Positions 33,567 through 42,405 of a DNA stretch of 64,000 nucleotides are shown here, piece by piece. This DNA is from Paracidobacterium acidisoli (GTDB lineage Bacteria; Acidobacteriota; Terriglobia; Terriglobales; Acidobacteriaceae). Where the stretch lies: positions 124,001-188,000 of the forward strand of contig NZ_QVQT02000007.1 in assembly GCF_003428625.2 (NCBI RefSeq), written 5' to 3'. The translations under genes and the position numbers were made by a program. The notes beneath the pieces are model-generated. The model was given only the letters and a program-made list of their open reading frames with translations. It was not told the origin of the DNA and ran no database searches. Positions within the stretch are counted from its first letter, which is position 1; each line of letters begins with the position of its first letter.

Positions 33567-36500
33567 ATGACGTTTCTGAACATCCGGAGGTGGGCGTGTC
33601 TGATGCTGCTGGCTGTAGCCGGCACCGGAACGCTCCTGGCGCAAAACACAACAGGAAGTATTGTCGGTCACGTCACCGATACCACCGGGGCGGCCATTCC
33701 CTCGGCACAGGTCACGGTCACCAACCAGGAGACGTCCGAAACCCGGACCCTTGCCACCACACCGGCCGGAGACTTTACCGTTCCTCTGCTCAAACCGGGA
33801 ACCTATAAAGTGACCGTCAGCGATGCCGGCTTTGAAACGGTGACCACTTCCGGAATCGTCCTCCAGGTCGACCAGACCGTCCGCGCCGATGCCTCTCTGA
33901 AAGTGGGCAGCCACCAGGAGACCGTCTCTGTCTCCGCCTCGGCTCTGACCCTCGATACCGATTCCGCCAGCGTCGGGCAGGTCGTGTCGGAGAAGCAGAT
34001 CACCGAGCTGCCGCTGAACGGCCGCTACTTCACCGATCTGATCTTCCTCGCTCCGGGCGCTGTGCAGACCAGTGGCGAGCAGTCCAACCGCATCGAGTCG
34101 GGCAATGCCATCTCCGTCGGCGGCGCCAGAACCTCGTCAAACGGATACACCCTCGACGGCACCAGCATCATGGACGTGAAGTTCAATACGCCCGCCTTCA
34201 ACCTGTCGCTCGATGCCATCCAGGAGTTCAAGCTCCAGACCAAAACCTACTCGGCGGCCTATGGCTACAGCGTCAACCAGGTCACGCTCAGCTCAAAGAG
34301 CGGCACCAATACCTTCCACGGCTCGGTCTTCGAGTACCTGCGGAACAACTTCCTCGACGCGCGCAATTACTTCAACCGCCCTCCGGTCGCGGTCGCGCCT
34401 CTGCGTCAGAACCAGTTCGGCTACTCTCTCGGCGGTCCCGTTTTCATTCCCAAAATCTACAACGGGCGGAACAGGACCTTCTTCTTCGCGAACTATGAAG
34501 GGCAGCGCATCAGCACCAAAACGACCGTGCAGAGCAACGTCCCCACAGCCGATCAGCTGAAGGGCATCTTCACCTTCCCCATCACCGATCCGTCCACCGG
34601 TATGCCCTTCCCTTCGACCAACGGCGTCACCACAATCCCGGCCGATCGCATCTCCCGCCTCGGCCAGCTCGTCCAGGCCAAGCCGGCCTTCTTCTTTCCG
34701 CTTCCCAACCAGACCGGAGCCTTCAACTTCGGTGGCTCGCTCCCCACCCCCACCACGCTCGACCAGCAGAACTACCGCATCGATCACACCTTCGGCCCGA
34801 AGGACTCGATCTTCTTCCGCGCCACCACGTCCGATCTCTATTCCACCGTTCCCGCCGGCGCCGCCGGACTCAATCCTGTCTCAAACAGCTACTTCTCGCA
34901 GCTCGCACGCAATTACACGCTGGTCTATACCCACATCTTTACTCCTGCCCTCGTCAATCAGTTCCGCTTCGGCTATCTGGAAGCCCTCGCACGCCAGACG
35001 CCGTATCCCATCACCTCCGGCGACCTCTCCGCGCTGGGCATCTCGAACATCTTTCACACACCCGCCGACGGCTATCCCAACATCGGCTTCGCAACCTATC
35101 CGGGTCTGCCGAACGATAGCATTGCTTACGCGGGCAGCGGCTCCTATATCAACACGCCGTCGATCGGCAATCAGCCGCTTGAGGATCTCTCCGACGCTGT
35201 CTCATGGAGTCACGGCCGACACACCATCAACTTCGGCTACGGCATGCAGTGGATGCAGTTCGACACGAAGAACGACACTAATCTGACCGGCAGCCTGGCC
35301 TTCAACGGCCAGTTCAGCGGCAATCAGATCTCCGATATGCTTCTCGGCGATGCGGACTCGGCCGGAGCAGCTACCCCCGGACCTCTCTCGAACGTCTTAA
35401 CGGGAGACTCCGTGCACCTTCACCTGAGAAACTACGCGCCTTACATTCAGGATGACTGGAAGGCCACGCCCAGTCTGACCATCAACGCGGGCCTCCGCTA
35501 TGAGTTCCACGCCACGCCTTACGAGGGACAGAACCAGTTCGGGTGGTTTACGCACAACGTTCCAGGCGGCGCTCTCTACGTTGCAAATCCGCAGGTCGCT
35601 GCCACGTATGGCAACGGCATTTATCTCTACAACGGCAAGCGTGGTGACGGTCCCGCCCCGTGGGGAGCCTTCGCGCCCCGGCTCGGCTTCGCGTATCGCG
35701 TCAACAACAGCGATAAATGGGTGGTGCGCGGCGGATACGGCCTCTTTTACGACACTGTCGGCCTGACTGAGTTCCAGGGATCGACGAGCTTCTATCCTTA
35801 CTCCAACTCCGTCAACTTCACACAGAGCACCTCACCGGGTCCCATCAGCACAGACCATCTCTTCCCCGCGCCGACCTTCGGTCCTGTGCAGAAATCCACG
35901 CTGCAGTCTTCGCTGTATCTCTTCATGCCGCAGAAATATAAGGTTCCCTATATTCAGGACTGGTCTCTCGATATTCAGCGGCAGCTTACGCCCACGACCG
36001 TGCTGGATGTCGATTACGAAGGGAATAAGGGAACGCGGCTCTTCCAGCGCATCGACACCAACCAGCCAACGCAGTGCAATGCCGCGCACAACTGCAATCC
36101 TCTTGCGCAGACCTCGGCAACCATTCTCGCCCGCCGGCCGTATCAGAACTTCGGGGAGATTCTCGAAGAGCAGTTCACCGGCTGGGCGAACTACAACGCG
36201 ATGGATGCCAAGCTGGAGCGCCGCAGCACCAACCTCACGCTGCTGGCTGTCTACACCTGGTCCAAAATCATGGATGACAAATCAACCTCGGCGGCCGTGG
36301 GCGGCGATGCCGGCGGTGCCTTCGGCGTGCAGAACGCTCACGACATAGCAGCCGACTATGCGCGCGCCAGCTATGATGTGGGCCAGCGCTTTGCGCTCAG
36401 CTTCGTCGCCGCGCTTCCCGTGGGACGCGGCAAGCGCTTCCTCGGCAATGCCTCGCGTCTCACGGATGCCGTCATCGGCGGCTGGCAGGCAAACGGCATT

Positions 36501-36920
36501 TATCAGCTTCAGAATGGCTTTCCGTTCACCATCTCCGCAACCGATATCGGCGGCGTCAACGAAGGCCGCTCCAACCGCGCCAATCTCGTCGGCAATCCTT
36601 ATCCGCAGGGCTTTCACAAAAACATCCAGGAATGGTTCAATAAGGCCGCATTCGCCAACCCCGCGCCGGGAGATTTCGGCGACTCCGAGCGAAACTTCCT
36701 CCGTGAGCCGAAGCTCAATCTGATGAACTTCTCCCTCTTCAAGGATTTTTCTCTCGTCGATCGTCTGCGCGTGGAGACGCGTCTGGAATCCTTCAACACG
36801 TTCAACCATCCACAGTTCGGTCTCCCCAGCCAGAACGTGACCAGCTCGACATTCGGCACGATCTCGTCGACGGCGCGCGACAACCGCGAACTGCAGGTCG
36901 CCGTTCGCCTGACGTTCTGA
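33567..36920 (+). CDS. TonB-dependent receptor 2, Oar-type
   Basis: A 1117-residue outer-membrane protein: signal peptide about residues 1-22, CarboxypepD_reg-like domain to about 110 (GSIVGHVTDTTGAAIPSAQV), plug with ELPLNGRYFTDLIFLAPGAV and LSSKSGTNTFHGSVFEYLRN, then the barrel ending in Leu-Thr-Phe. It is followed 144 bases later by a GH43 enzyme on the same strand and preceded by the transmembrane regulator, so it probably takes up xylo- or arabino-oligosaccharides. A weak promoter (TATAAC at 33491-33496) and a short GACGG/CCGTC hairpin lie in the 190 bases upstream. The ribosome binding site is GGAG, 11 bases before the ATG. Confidence 0.92.
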   Translation: MTFLNIRRWACLMLLAVAGTGTLLAQNTTGSIVGHVTDTTGAAIPSAQVTVTNQETSETRTLATTPAGDFTVPLLKPGTYKVTVSDAGFETVTTSGIVLQVDQTVRADASLKVGSHQETVSVSASALTLDTDSASVGQVVSEKQITELPLNGRYFTDLIFLAPGAVQTSGEQSNRIESGNAISVGGARTSSNGYTLDGTSIMDVKFNTPAFNLSLDAIQEFKLQTKTYSAAYGYSVNQVTLSSKSGTNTFHGSVFEYLRNNFLDARNYFNRPPVAVAPLRQNQFGYSLGGPVFIPKIYNGRNRTFFFANYEGQRISTKTTVQSNVPTADQLKGIFTFPITDPSTGMPFPSTNGVTTIPADRISRLGQLVQAKPAFFFPLPNQTGAFNFGGSLPTPTTLDQQNYRIDHTFGPKDSIFFRATTSDLYSTVPAGAAGLNPVSNSYFSQLARNYTLVYTHIFTPALVNQFRFGYLEALARQTPYPITSGDLSALGISNIFHTPADGYPNIGFATYPGLPNDSIAYAGSGSYINTPSIGNQPLEDLSDAVSWSHGRHTINFGYGMQWMQFDTKNDTNLTGSLAFNGQFSGNQISDMLLGDADSAGAATPGPLSNVLTGDSVHLHLRNYAPYIQDDWKATPSLTINAGLRYEFHATPYEGQNQFGWFTHNVPGGALYVANPQVAATYGNGIYLYNGKRGDGPAPWGAFAPRLGFAYRVNNSDKWVVRGGYGLFYDTVGLTEFQGSTSFYPYSNSVNFTQSTSPGPISTDHLFPAPTFGPVQKSTLQSSLYLFMPQKYKVPYIQDWSLDIQRQLTPTTVLDVDYEGNKGTRLFQRIDTNQPTQCNAAHNCNPLAQTSATILARRPYQNFGEILEEQFTGWANYNAMDAKLERRSTNLTLLAVYTWSKIMDDKSTSAAVGGDAGGAFGVQNAHDIAADYARASYDVGQRFALSFVAALPVGRGKRFLGNASRLTDAVIGGWQANGIYQLQNGFPFTISATDIGGVNEGRSNRANLVGNPYPQGFHKNIQEWFNKAAFANPAPGDFGDSERNFLREPKLNLMNFSLFKDFSLVDRLRVETRLESFNTFNHPQFGLPSQNVTSSTFGTISSTARDNRELQVAVRLTF

Positions 36921-36924
36921 GCGG

Positions 36925-36960
36925 GAGGGTGCGGCTGCCGAGCGCGGCCGCATCCTCTCT
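36925..36960 (+). terminator. Weak hairpin terminator after receptor 2
   Basis: An 11-bp stem (GAGGGTGCGGC with GCCGCATCCTC, one G-U pair) lies immediately after the stop, followed only by TCTTTCC. It may be a partial terminator or a 3' stabilising hairpin before the GH43 gene. Confidence 0.45.
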
Positions 36961-37064
36961 TTCCGCTCCGGCATGTGCATTGTGTGAGTGCTGTCTGATT
37001 CTCAGCAGTCTTCACTCTCCGCTGGCCGAACATACATACTGCACGCCCTAACCCTGAGAAAGGA

Positions 37065-38738
37065 ATGGCCCGACTGATGACACCGTTTCGCACGCTCCGC
37101 CCGAGCATGCGCTCTCTCTGCGTCTTCCCGGCTCTGCTTCTGATCCTGCTCGCAACCGTCCCGGTGCTTCATGCCGCATCGGGAGACGAAGGCAACGGAC
37201 GCTACCGTAACCCCGTCCTCTTTTCCGATTACTCCGATCCGGATGTCATCCGTTTTGAAAAAAACTATTATCTGGTCGCTTCGAGCTTTCATTTCATGCC
37301 GGGTATTCCCGTCCTCGAGTCGCATGACCTCGTGAACTGGCACATCGTCAGCCATGTCTTTCCCCGCCTCGATATCGATCCGAAATACAGCATGGTCGGG
37401 GGCAACCGCTACGCTCAGGGAGCCTGGGCGCCCAGCATCCGCTATCACAAAGGCCGCTTCTACGTGTACTTCCCCACTCCGAAGGAAGGCATCTTCATGA
37501 GCTCCGCGCCTTCGCCGAAAGGTCCATGGACGGTACCGGCCGCGGTCATCGCCGGGCCGGGCTATGAAGATCCATGCCCCTTCTGGGACGATGACGGCAA
37601 CGCCTACCTCGTGCACTCGCGGGTCGGCGCCGGTCCGCTCATTCTTCATCGCATGAGTGAGGACGGCACAAAGGTGCTCGACGACGGCAAGGTCATCGTC
37701 GACGACCCCAAGCTTCTGCCGACGCTCGAAGGCCCGAAGCTCTACAAACGCCACGGCTATTACTACATCTTTGCTCCCTTCGGCGGCGTCGGAACCGGAG
37801 CGCAGGCCGTGCTGCGCGCCAAAAACATCTACGGCCCCTGGGAGTCGCGGACGGTCCTCGAACAGGGCACGACCAAAGTGAATGGTCCGCACCAGGGTGG
37901 GCTGGTCGACACTCCGGGCGGTCAAAGCTGGTTCATTCACTTCTCACAGCGCGGAGGCTACGGCCGCATCCTCTATCTGGAGCCGGTGCAGTGGAAAGAC
38001 GGATGGCCCATCATCGGATCGCCGATCCCCGGCGGCACCGCCGGCCAGCCCGTCGCCGACTGGCCGAAGCCCGATGTCGGCAAAACCTGGCCCATCGAGA
38101 CGCCGCAAACCTCAGACGAGTTCAGCAGCTCCACGCTCGGTCTGCAGTGGGAGTGGAACCACAACCCCGATGACTCTCACTGGTCGCTGAAAGAGCGCCC
38201 GGGCTATCTTCGCCTGAAGGCCTCGTATGCTCCCGATCTGATTCACGCGCGCAATACGCTGACACAGCAGATGGAGCACGAGTCCTTCGATCTCACGACA
38301 CGCATCGACACATCGGGCATGAAAGATGGCGAGCGTGCCGGCCTCGTGATGTTCGGCTTCCATGCCAGCTCAATCGGTATCGAGCAGACCGCAGGCAAAC
38401 GTCAGATCGTATACGAAGATGCTTCCGGCAAAACGACGGCCGTGGTCCCTCTGCAGGAAGCGGATGTCCAGTTCCGGATGCACGTCGCCGATCAGCAGGT
38501 CTCCTTCTCTTACAGCGTGGACGATGGACGATCCTTCCAGTCTGTGGGCTCCGCCAATCCGTTCTACTTCAGCTGGTGGAAGGCCGCCCGGCCCGCGCTC
38601 TTCAACTACAACACGCAGACGGATGCACAGACCGATGGATGGATCGATGTGGACTGGGTGCGATGCTATGCCCTGCCGGACAGTGACGATGCTGCGTCCA
38701 TGTCACCGCCGCAGCACGCCGGCAGTACCCGGCCGTAA
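37065..38738 (+). CDS. GH43 family glycoside hydrolase (beta-xylosidase/arabinofuranosidase-like)
   Basis: A 557-residue exported protein, signal peptide about residues 15-38. The five-bladed propeller has catalytic base Asp58 in DYSDPDVIRFE, the pKa-modulating Asp in GYEDPCPFWDDDGNAY (about 169) and acid Glu222 in PTLEGPKLYKR. Residues about 350-545 form a concanavalin-like accessory domain (SDEFSSSTLGLQWEWNHNPD start), as in the long GH43 xylosidases. Substrate is probably xylo- or arabinoxylo-oligosaccharides. The first ATG directly follows AAAGGA; a second ATG at 37077 is possible. It is co-oriented with receptor 2, so their products likely work together. Confidence 0.92.
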   Translation: MARLMTPFRTLRPSMRSLCVFPALLLILLATVPVLHAASGDEGNGRYRNPVLFSDYSDPDVIRFEKNYYLVASSFHFMPGIPVLESHDLVNWHIVSHVFPRLDIDPKYSMVGGNRYAQGAWAPSIRYHKGRFYVYFPTPKEGIFMSSAPSPKGPWTVPAAVIAGPGYEDPCPFWDDDGNAYLVHSRVGAGPLILHRMSEDGTKVLDDGKVIVDDPKLLPTLEGPKLYKRHGYYYIFAPFGGVGTGAQAVLRAKNIYGPWESRTVLEQGTTKVNGPHQGGLVDTPGGQSWFIHFSQRGGYGRILYLEPVQWKDGWPIIGSPIPGGTAGQPVADWPKPDVGKTWPIETPQTSDEFSSSTLGLQWEWNHNPDDSHWSLKERPGYLRLKASYAPDLIHARNTLTQQMEHESFDLTTRIDTSGMKDGERAGLVMFGFHASSIGIEQTAGKRQIVYEDASGKTTAVVPLQEADVQFRMHVADQQVSFSYSVDDGRSFQSVGSANPFYFSWWKAARPALFNYNTQTDAQTDGWIDVDWVRCYALPDSDDAASMSPPQHAGSTRP

Positions 38739-38772
38739 AAAAAACGGGGCGTGGAATGAACCGCGCCCCGTT
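38737..38772 (-). terminator. Intrinsic terminator for receptor 3
   Basis: A 9-bp perfect stem AACGGGGCG/CGCCCCGTT is preceded on the plus strand by eight A residues, so a minus-strand transcript ends in a U run. It lies between the convergent GH43 and receptor 3 genes. Confidence 0.75.
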
Positions 38773-38806
38773 GCAGCATTCTTACCGGAACAACTTCAAT
38801 CTGTCG

Positions 38807-41800
38807 CTAATAGATGAGCTTGAGAGCAAATTCGAAGATGCGTGGATCGAGCGCGCTTGTCACCGTGCCAAAGGTTGCCGAGCCGTATCCCGTCGTAACA
38901 GCGCTGAAGTTGGGATGGTTGAACAGATTAAATGCTTCGCCGCGGAACTGCACCGCAAGGCGCTCATAAAGCGGGAAGTTTTTGTACAGCGATGTGTTCA
39001 CGCCGACCTGGTGCGGTCCGCGAATGATTCCGTTTGCCGCATCGCCGAAGAATCCCGGAGCCGGCGCTGCAAACGAATCCGTGGAGAACCACTCCGTCAG
39101 CTTTCCGACATGCTGGTATGGCGCAACCTGATTGGGACGCGTCGCCAGTCCGGCCGTCGACGTGGAGAGTGTGGGAGACAGAGCGAATCCACTCTGGAAC
39201 AGAGCCAGCCCCGCGAAGCTCCAGTCTGCGAGAGCGTAGCGCTTGAGCAGATTGTGCGAAGTATGCGCGTAAGGAATGTTGTAGACCCACGATCCCGAAA
39301 GATCATGCGTAAAGTCATAGTCGGGCGGCCCATATTCTGAGTGGAAGTTGCGCGGATTCTGCACCGATCCGCCGATCGAGCTGCCTGCGCCATTGGTATG
39401 GCCGCCTACAGTCGCCAGCGCCTTCTCATAGGTGTAGGCCGCGTTGACCTGCAGATTCTGCGATCGGTGTACAAGTCCCATCTGCAGCGCGTTGTAGTTC
39501 GACACGCCTTCGTCGTAGATGTTGTTGATATTCGCGAAGCCCGAATACGGACGGGTATAGTTCGCAGAGACCGCGCCTGAGTTAATGCAGGGATCGAAGT
39601 TATATTCGGCCGACGTACCGTTCGTCGGGCACGAAGCAAGGGTGGGAGCCGCTACAGGCAGAGGGAAGTTCAGGTTTCCGCCGGTCTGCAGCTCGAGGTG
39701 ACGGCCTACGCTGCCGGCGTATGTGACCTGCAGAACCGTAGCATGCGTGAGCTGCTGTTCCAGCGTAAGGCTGTATGACTGAATCTGCGAAGGCCGGAAG
39801 CTCGAAGGAATGATCGACAGAGTCGGCGCGGAGAGCGCGGCAGCCGAGCCCGCCGTGGGATTGGTGATCGTGCTGTTGATCAGGTTCGCCGTGTGATTGA
39901 ACGGCGGGTTCTGACCGAACGATGTGTAGATATTTTCCAGCGGGAGACGCGTATAGCCAATACCGTATCCGCCGCGGATCGAGGTGCTGCCGTTGCCGAA
40001 TACATCGTAGGCGAAGCCGACGCGAGGTCCCAAGAGATCTTTCTTTGGAATGAAGAATCCCGAAGGCACGCCGTTCTGCCCGGCAAAGATGATTCCGTTG
40101 AGCGTATTGGCTGTGCTGCCGGAGCTCGTGACCGGCTGACCCTGCGCATTGGTCGCCAGTGTTCCGTTCAGATTGATGACCGGAGCCTGCGCTGTTTCAA
40201 ACTGAGCCGGGTTAAAGCTGCTCACCTGGTCTCCACTCGCCGTATCGCTTGAGAAGTACACCCAGCGCAGTCCGAGGTTCACCGTCAGCCGCGGCGAAGT
40301 CTTCCATGTGTCCTCGACGTAGGCTTCTCCCTGCCGATAGTGGAAGGCGCCGCTCCGCTCCGTGCTGTCCTGAGAGTACGTCGCATCAAGCCCGAGAAGA
40401 TAATCGGCCGCCGGATCGCCTGTATGCGTGCCCGTGAAGGTGAACTGGCCCTCGGGCCGGGTAAACACGTTCTGCCGTTTGATGCCGAACATGTAGACGC
40501 CGCCCGCTTCGAGAACATGACTGCCCCTCACCCAGCTCACATCGTCGGAGACAATGCCTTCACCGTCAGAGGCGTGAATCGGAATGTTCCACAGTCCGAC
40601 CGACGTATAGCCCTTGCTGATCGAAATCGTCGGAATGCGGTTGTACATATCCGCTCCCGGATACGCCTGGTTGATCACCGCGCCCGATGGCAGGCTTCCG
40701 CTCGATGCGGAGTATTTGGGACGATCTTCCGTCTCGGCAATGCCAAACGTGTTGATGAGATTCGGCGTCAGCGTGGAGCTGAGCCGCGCCATCATATTGA
40801 GTGCCGGAGTCGTAATCGTCTCCGTAATGTTGCTTCCCACATAGCCCTGCTGCGGAACATCGGGATAGTTGACTGTCGTCGGCGACGACATGTACCGCAC
40901 CACAAGAAGCTCGTTCGGATTGAAGTAATGATCCACGCGATACTGGCTGTCGAACTCGCTGGTCACCTGGCTTCCCTGGTTCAGATAGTTCAGGAAGCTG
41001 GTTCCCACAATGTGGTTGGGAAGCGGCATGTAGGAGTTCATGATGGCGACCGCCGTTGGGTCGAAGCACGCGGTATTCAGTGTCTTCTGACCGAGAACGC
41101 AGTTCGTCTTCCCTTCGGAAGCCAGCAATGCCGTGCTGCCTGGATCAAGTTTGAAGGCGCCGCCGGTAAGTGTCTGGCTCTGACTGAAGTCGCCGTTCCG
41201 GAAGGCCTGAGAAAAGAACGTTCCCTGGTTTACCTGACCGGCGCGGATGCTGAACCACTGGTTCGACGCGAAGAAGAAGGTCTTCTTTCGATCCGCGTTG
41301 TATACATGCGGAATCACTACCGGACCGCCGAATGTATAGCCGTAGATGTTCTGGCGCAGCGGAGTCTTGATCGTCGAAAAGTAGTTATCCGCGTCGATTG
41401 CGTCGTTGCGAAGATACTCCCACGCCGATCCATGGAAGGCGTCCGTTCCGCTTTTCGTTTCAATCACCACCTGGCCGGAGCCGGCAAGCCCGTACTTCGC
41501 GCTGTAGTTATCCTTCAGCACGCGGAACTCGTTGATGCCGTCCACAATGGGCGTCACGTTCACACCCTGCAGGCTTCCCGAGTTCATGTCGTAGATACCG
41601 TCGATGGTGTACGTCGTGTACTCGACCGAGCTGCCGTTGACGATAAGATCGCTGTTGCTGCCAAGCGTCTGGTTTGCGCCCGTCGTGCTCGCTACACCAG
41701 GAATCGTCGTAGCCAGCGTCTGGAAGTTGCGCCCGTTCAGCATCAGGTTATCGACCTGCTTGCTTGAGATCGTGCCGGCATTCTCTGACGTTTCCGTATT

Positions 41801-42199
41801 CACCTGCACCGCATCGGCGCTGACCAGCACCTGCGAGCTGACCTCTCCCACCGGAAGAGTGACGTTCACGGCGCGCCGCTGGCCGGGATCGATCTGGATG
41901 CCCTTTGTCCTGCTCTGCTGAAAGCCGCTTTTTGTCACCGTTACGGCATACGAGCCCGTTCCCAGGCCCTCCTGCGAGTAGAACCCCGCAGAGTCGGTCG
42001 TCACCGTTGTGGCAACGCCGGTCGCCTCGTTGGTGATCAACACCGTGGCTGCCGGAATCACTGCTCCTGCCGTGTCGGCCACTGTGCCCGAGATCGCGCC
42101 GTTGCTGGTCTGGGCCAGGACCGGAAGAGCCATGCATAACGCCAGTACAGCGATCGAAAAAGTCGCGATCAGGCGTCCTGGATAAGTGCGGATTTTCAC
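38807..42199 (-). CDS. TonB-dependent receptor 3, Oar-type
   Basis: A 1130-residue outer-membrane protein. The GTG at 42199 is preferred because a strong GGGAGG lies six bases upstream and the signal peptide (IATFSIAVLALCMALPVLAQ) follows at about residues 10-30. CarboxypepD_reg-like domain to about 115 (GAISGTVADTAGAVIPAATV), plug with NLMLNGRNFQTLATTIPGV and IETKSGTDAFHGSAWEYLRN, barrel ending in Leu-Ile-Tyr. No enzyme gene follows it before its terminator; the nearest upstream gene in the same direction is the GH106-type enzyme. Substrate is therefore the least certain of the receptors here. Confidence 0.92.
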   Translation of the reverse strand: MKIRTYPGRLIATFSIAVLALCMALPVLAQTSNGAISGTVADTAGAVIPAATVLITNEATGVATTVTTDSAGFYSQEGLGTGSYAVTVTKSGFQQSRTKGIQIDPGQRRAVNVTLPVGEVSSQVLVSADAVQVNTETSENAGTISSKQVDNLMLNGRNFQTLATTIPGVASTTGANQTLGSNSDLIVNGSSVEYTTYTIDGIYDMNSGSLQGVNVTPIVDGINEFRVLKDNYSAKYGLAGSGQVVIETKSGTDAFHGSAWEYLRNDAIDADNYFSTIKTPLRQNIYGYTFGGPVVIPHVYNADRKKTFFFASNQWFSIRAGQVNQGTFFSQAFRNGDFSQSQTLTGGAFKLDPGSTALLASEGKTNCVLGQKTLNTACFDPTAVAIMNSYMPLPNHIVGTSFLNYLNQGSQVTSEFDSQYRVDHYFNPNELLVVRYMSSPTTVNYPDVPQQGYVGSNITETITTPALNMMARLSSTLTPNLINTFGIAETEDRPKYSASSGSLPSGAVINQAYPGADMYNRIPTISISKGYTSVGLWNIPIHASDGEGIVSDDVSWVRGSHVLEAGGVYMFGIKRQNVFTRPEGQFTFTGTHTGDPAADYLLGLDATYSQDSTERSGAFHYRQGEAYVEDTWKTSPRLTVNLGLRWVYFSSDTASGDQVSSFNPAQFETAQAPVINLNGTLATNAQGQPVTSSGSTANTLNGIIFAGQNGVPSGFFIPKKDLLGPRVGFAYDVFGNGSTSIRGGYGIGYTRLPLENIYTSFGQNPPFNHTANLINSTITNPTAGSAAALSAPTLSIIPSSFRPSQIQSYSLTLEQQLTHATVLQVTYAGSVGRHLELQTGGNLNFPLPVAAPTLASCPTNGTSAEYNFDPCINSGAVSANYTRPYSGFANINNIYDEGVSNYNALQMGLVHRSQNLQVNAAYTYEKALATVGGHTNGAGSSIGGSVQNPRNFHSEYGPPDYDFTHDLSGSWVYNIPYAHTSHNLLKRYALADWSFAGLALFQSGFALSPTLSTSTAGLATRPNQVAPYQHVGKLTEWFSTDSFAAPAPGFFGDAANGIIRGPHQVGVNTSLYKNFPLYERLAVQFRGEAFNLFNHPNFSAVTTGYGSATFGTVTSALDPRIFEFALKLIY

Positions 42200-42252
42200 G
42201 TACAACCTCCCATAAATCCATGTTTCAAAAAGGAAACTTTTCCCGAAGCGGA

Positions 42253-42282
42253 ACAATACCGACTCCACTGAAAAAGTGTCAA
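42253..42282 (-). promoter_or_regulatory. Promoter for TonB receptor 3
   Basis: Minus-strand TTGACA (42282-42277), 18-base spacer, then TATTGT (42258-42253). The leader to the GTG is about 45-50 nt. Confidence 0.55.
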
Positions 42283-42308
42283 GAAGTTTCTCGATTTGGC
42301 GCGATATG

Positions 42309-42327
42309 TTTCATGTAATTCATGAAA
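42309..42327. promoter_or_regulatory. Perfect palindrome TTTCATG-5-CATGAAA upstream of receptor 3
   Basis: Seven-base arms are separated by TAATT. The site ends about 27 bases upstream of the -35 box of receptor 3, a usual place for an activator or upstream operator. It is also within 80 bases of the GH106 stop. Binding protein unknown. Confidence 0.5.
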
Positions 42328-42405
42328 AGACACGGCCTTTCTATGCAAGAACACATTGCGGGACGCACGTTTGCTCCCACGTTTTGTTGAAGGCGGCGAG
42401 CTTTT

